Source: Chloroflexota bacterium (GTDB lineage Bacteria; Chloroflexota; UBA5177; JANWHV01). Taken from it: a DNA stretch of 5,631 bases. Below are positions 5,421-5,631 of this stretch, piece by piece. A program made the position numbers and the translations under genes. Position 1 is the first letter of the stretch. Each line of letters starts with the position of its first letter. The notes under the pieces were generated by a model, which had not been told where the DNA came from, ran no database searches, and saw only the letters and a list, made by a program, of their open reading frames with translations. The stretch spans positions 1-5,631 of the forward strand of contig JANWHO010000064.1 in assembly GCA_025450375.1 (NCBI GenBank). Direction: 5' to 3'.

Positions 5421-5631
5421 ATGAACGCCGGGGTACCCGAGGAGGCCGGCGATCTGTTCGCGCCGACGGAGCGCGAACTGGTAGCCTTTGCCGAGCAGGG
5501 CCGGGCGGGGGCGGATGCCGCGCGGGCGGCGGGGCGCGTGGCGTTGCCGCTGCGCTTCTGGCGCCAACATGCTCATCTCACCGTGCCGGCGCCCGATGGA
5601 GCGCGGGCCCTCAAGGCGGTGGCGGGCGGCA
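5421..5631 (+). CDS. Unrecognised protein, N-terminal 70 residues only (partial, runs off window)
   Basis: The frame is open from ATG at 5421 to the window end, with the strong third-position G/C typical of real genes here. The start lies 13 bases after the stop of the enolase-family gene, suggesting one operon. An ATG at 5416 is excluded because it meets a stop after one codon. The ribosome binding site is weak (only GCCGGA upstream), so translational coupling is possible. The visible protein begins MNAGVPEEAGDLFAPTEREL, then an Ala/Arg-rich helical stretch, then RFWRQHAHLTVPAPDG. I do not recognise a family, and see no signal peptide or membrane segment in the visible part. Confidence 0.7.
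   Translation, partial: MNAGVPEEAGDLFAPTERELVAFAEQGRAGADAARAAGRVALPLRFWRQHAHLTVPAPDGARALKAVAGG

Overview
This window looks like the replication-origin region of a GC-rich secondary replicon (a plasmid, megaplasmid or chromid), followed by the start of an accessory metabolic operon. Both replication-type genes have a codon pattern strong in third-position G/C. The helix-turn-helix plus DnaA-N-like layout of the left gene and the winged-helix C-terminus of the large Rep gene recall large plasmids of Chloroflexota (Thermomicrobia or Ktedonobacteria type) and, less strongly, Deinococcota. That taxonomic guess is from memory and is weak.

Layout, left to right. Positions 1-1094 (minus strand) hold the 5' part of a gene for a winged-helix protein whose C-terminal end, cut by the window edge, begins a DnaA N-terminal-like domain. 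Positions 1095-1922 carry no gene. They hold an AT-rich, palindromic patch (1199-1220) and then an array of direct repeats (1245-1900) with consensus GTCACACCGCATGGCGGC: 8 copies beginning GTCACACC, one GTCACATC copy, two more degenerate GTCACAGC copies and one half-diverged copy, all in one orientation. Four of them form a tight cluster phased at 22, 22 and 24 bp beside the AT-rich patch. This is the organisation of an iteron-type origin. Positions 1923-3749 (minus strand) encode a 608-residue probable replication initiator that reads toward the iterons.

Positions 3750-4294 are a 545-bp intergenic region between two divergent genes. On the rep side it holds an iteron-like core and a DnaA-box-like 9-mer. 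On the other side it holds two dyads and a strong sigma-70-type promoter (TTGACA, 17 bp, TATGCT). Positions 4295-5407 (plus strand) encode a complete mandelate racemase-subgroup member of the enolase superfamily, probably acting on an acid sugar or hydroxy acid. Thirteen bases downstream a second gene starts and runs off the window; I do not recognise it.

The replication genes and the iterons probably work together: the 608-residue protein, the winged-helix/DnaA-N-like protein, or both would bind the iterons and open the AT-rich patch. The enolase-superfamily gene is probably unrelated cargo of the replicon. The most notable item is the complete, apparently uncharacterised iteron origin with two replication-type genes. 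The second is a glutamine at the position of the third canonical metal ligand in the enolase-family enzyme.
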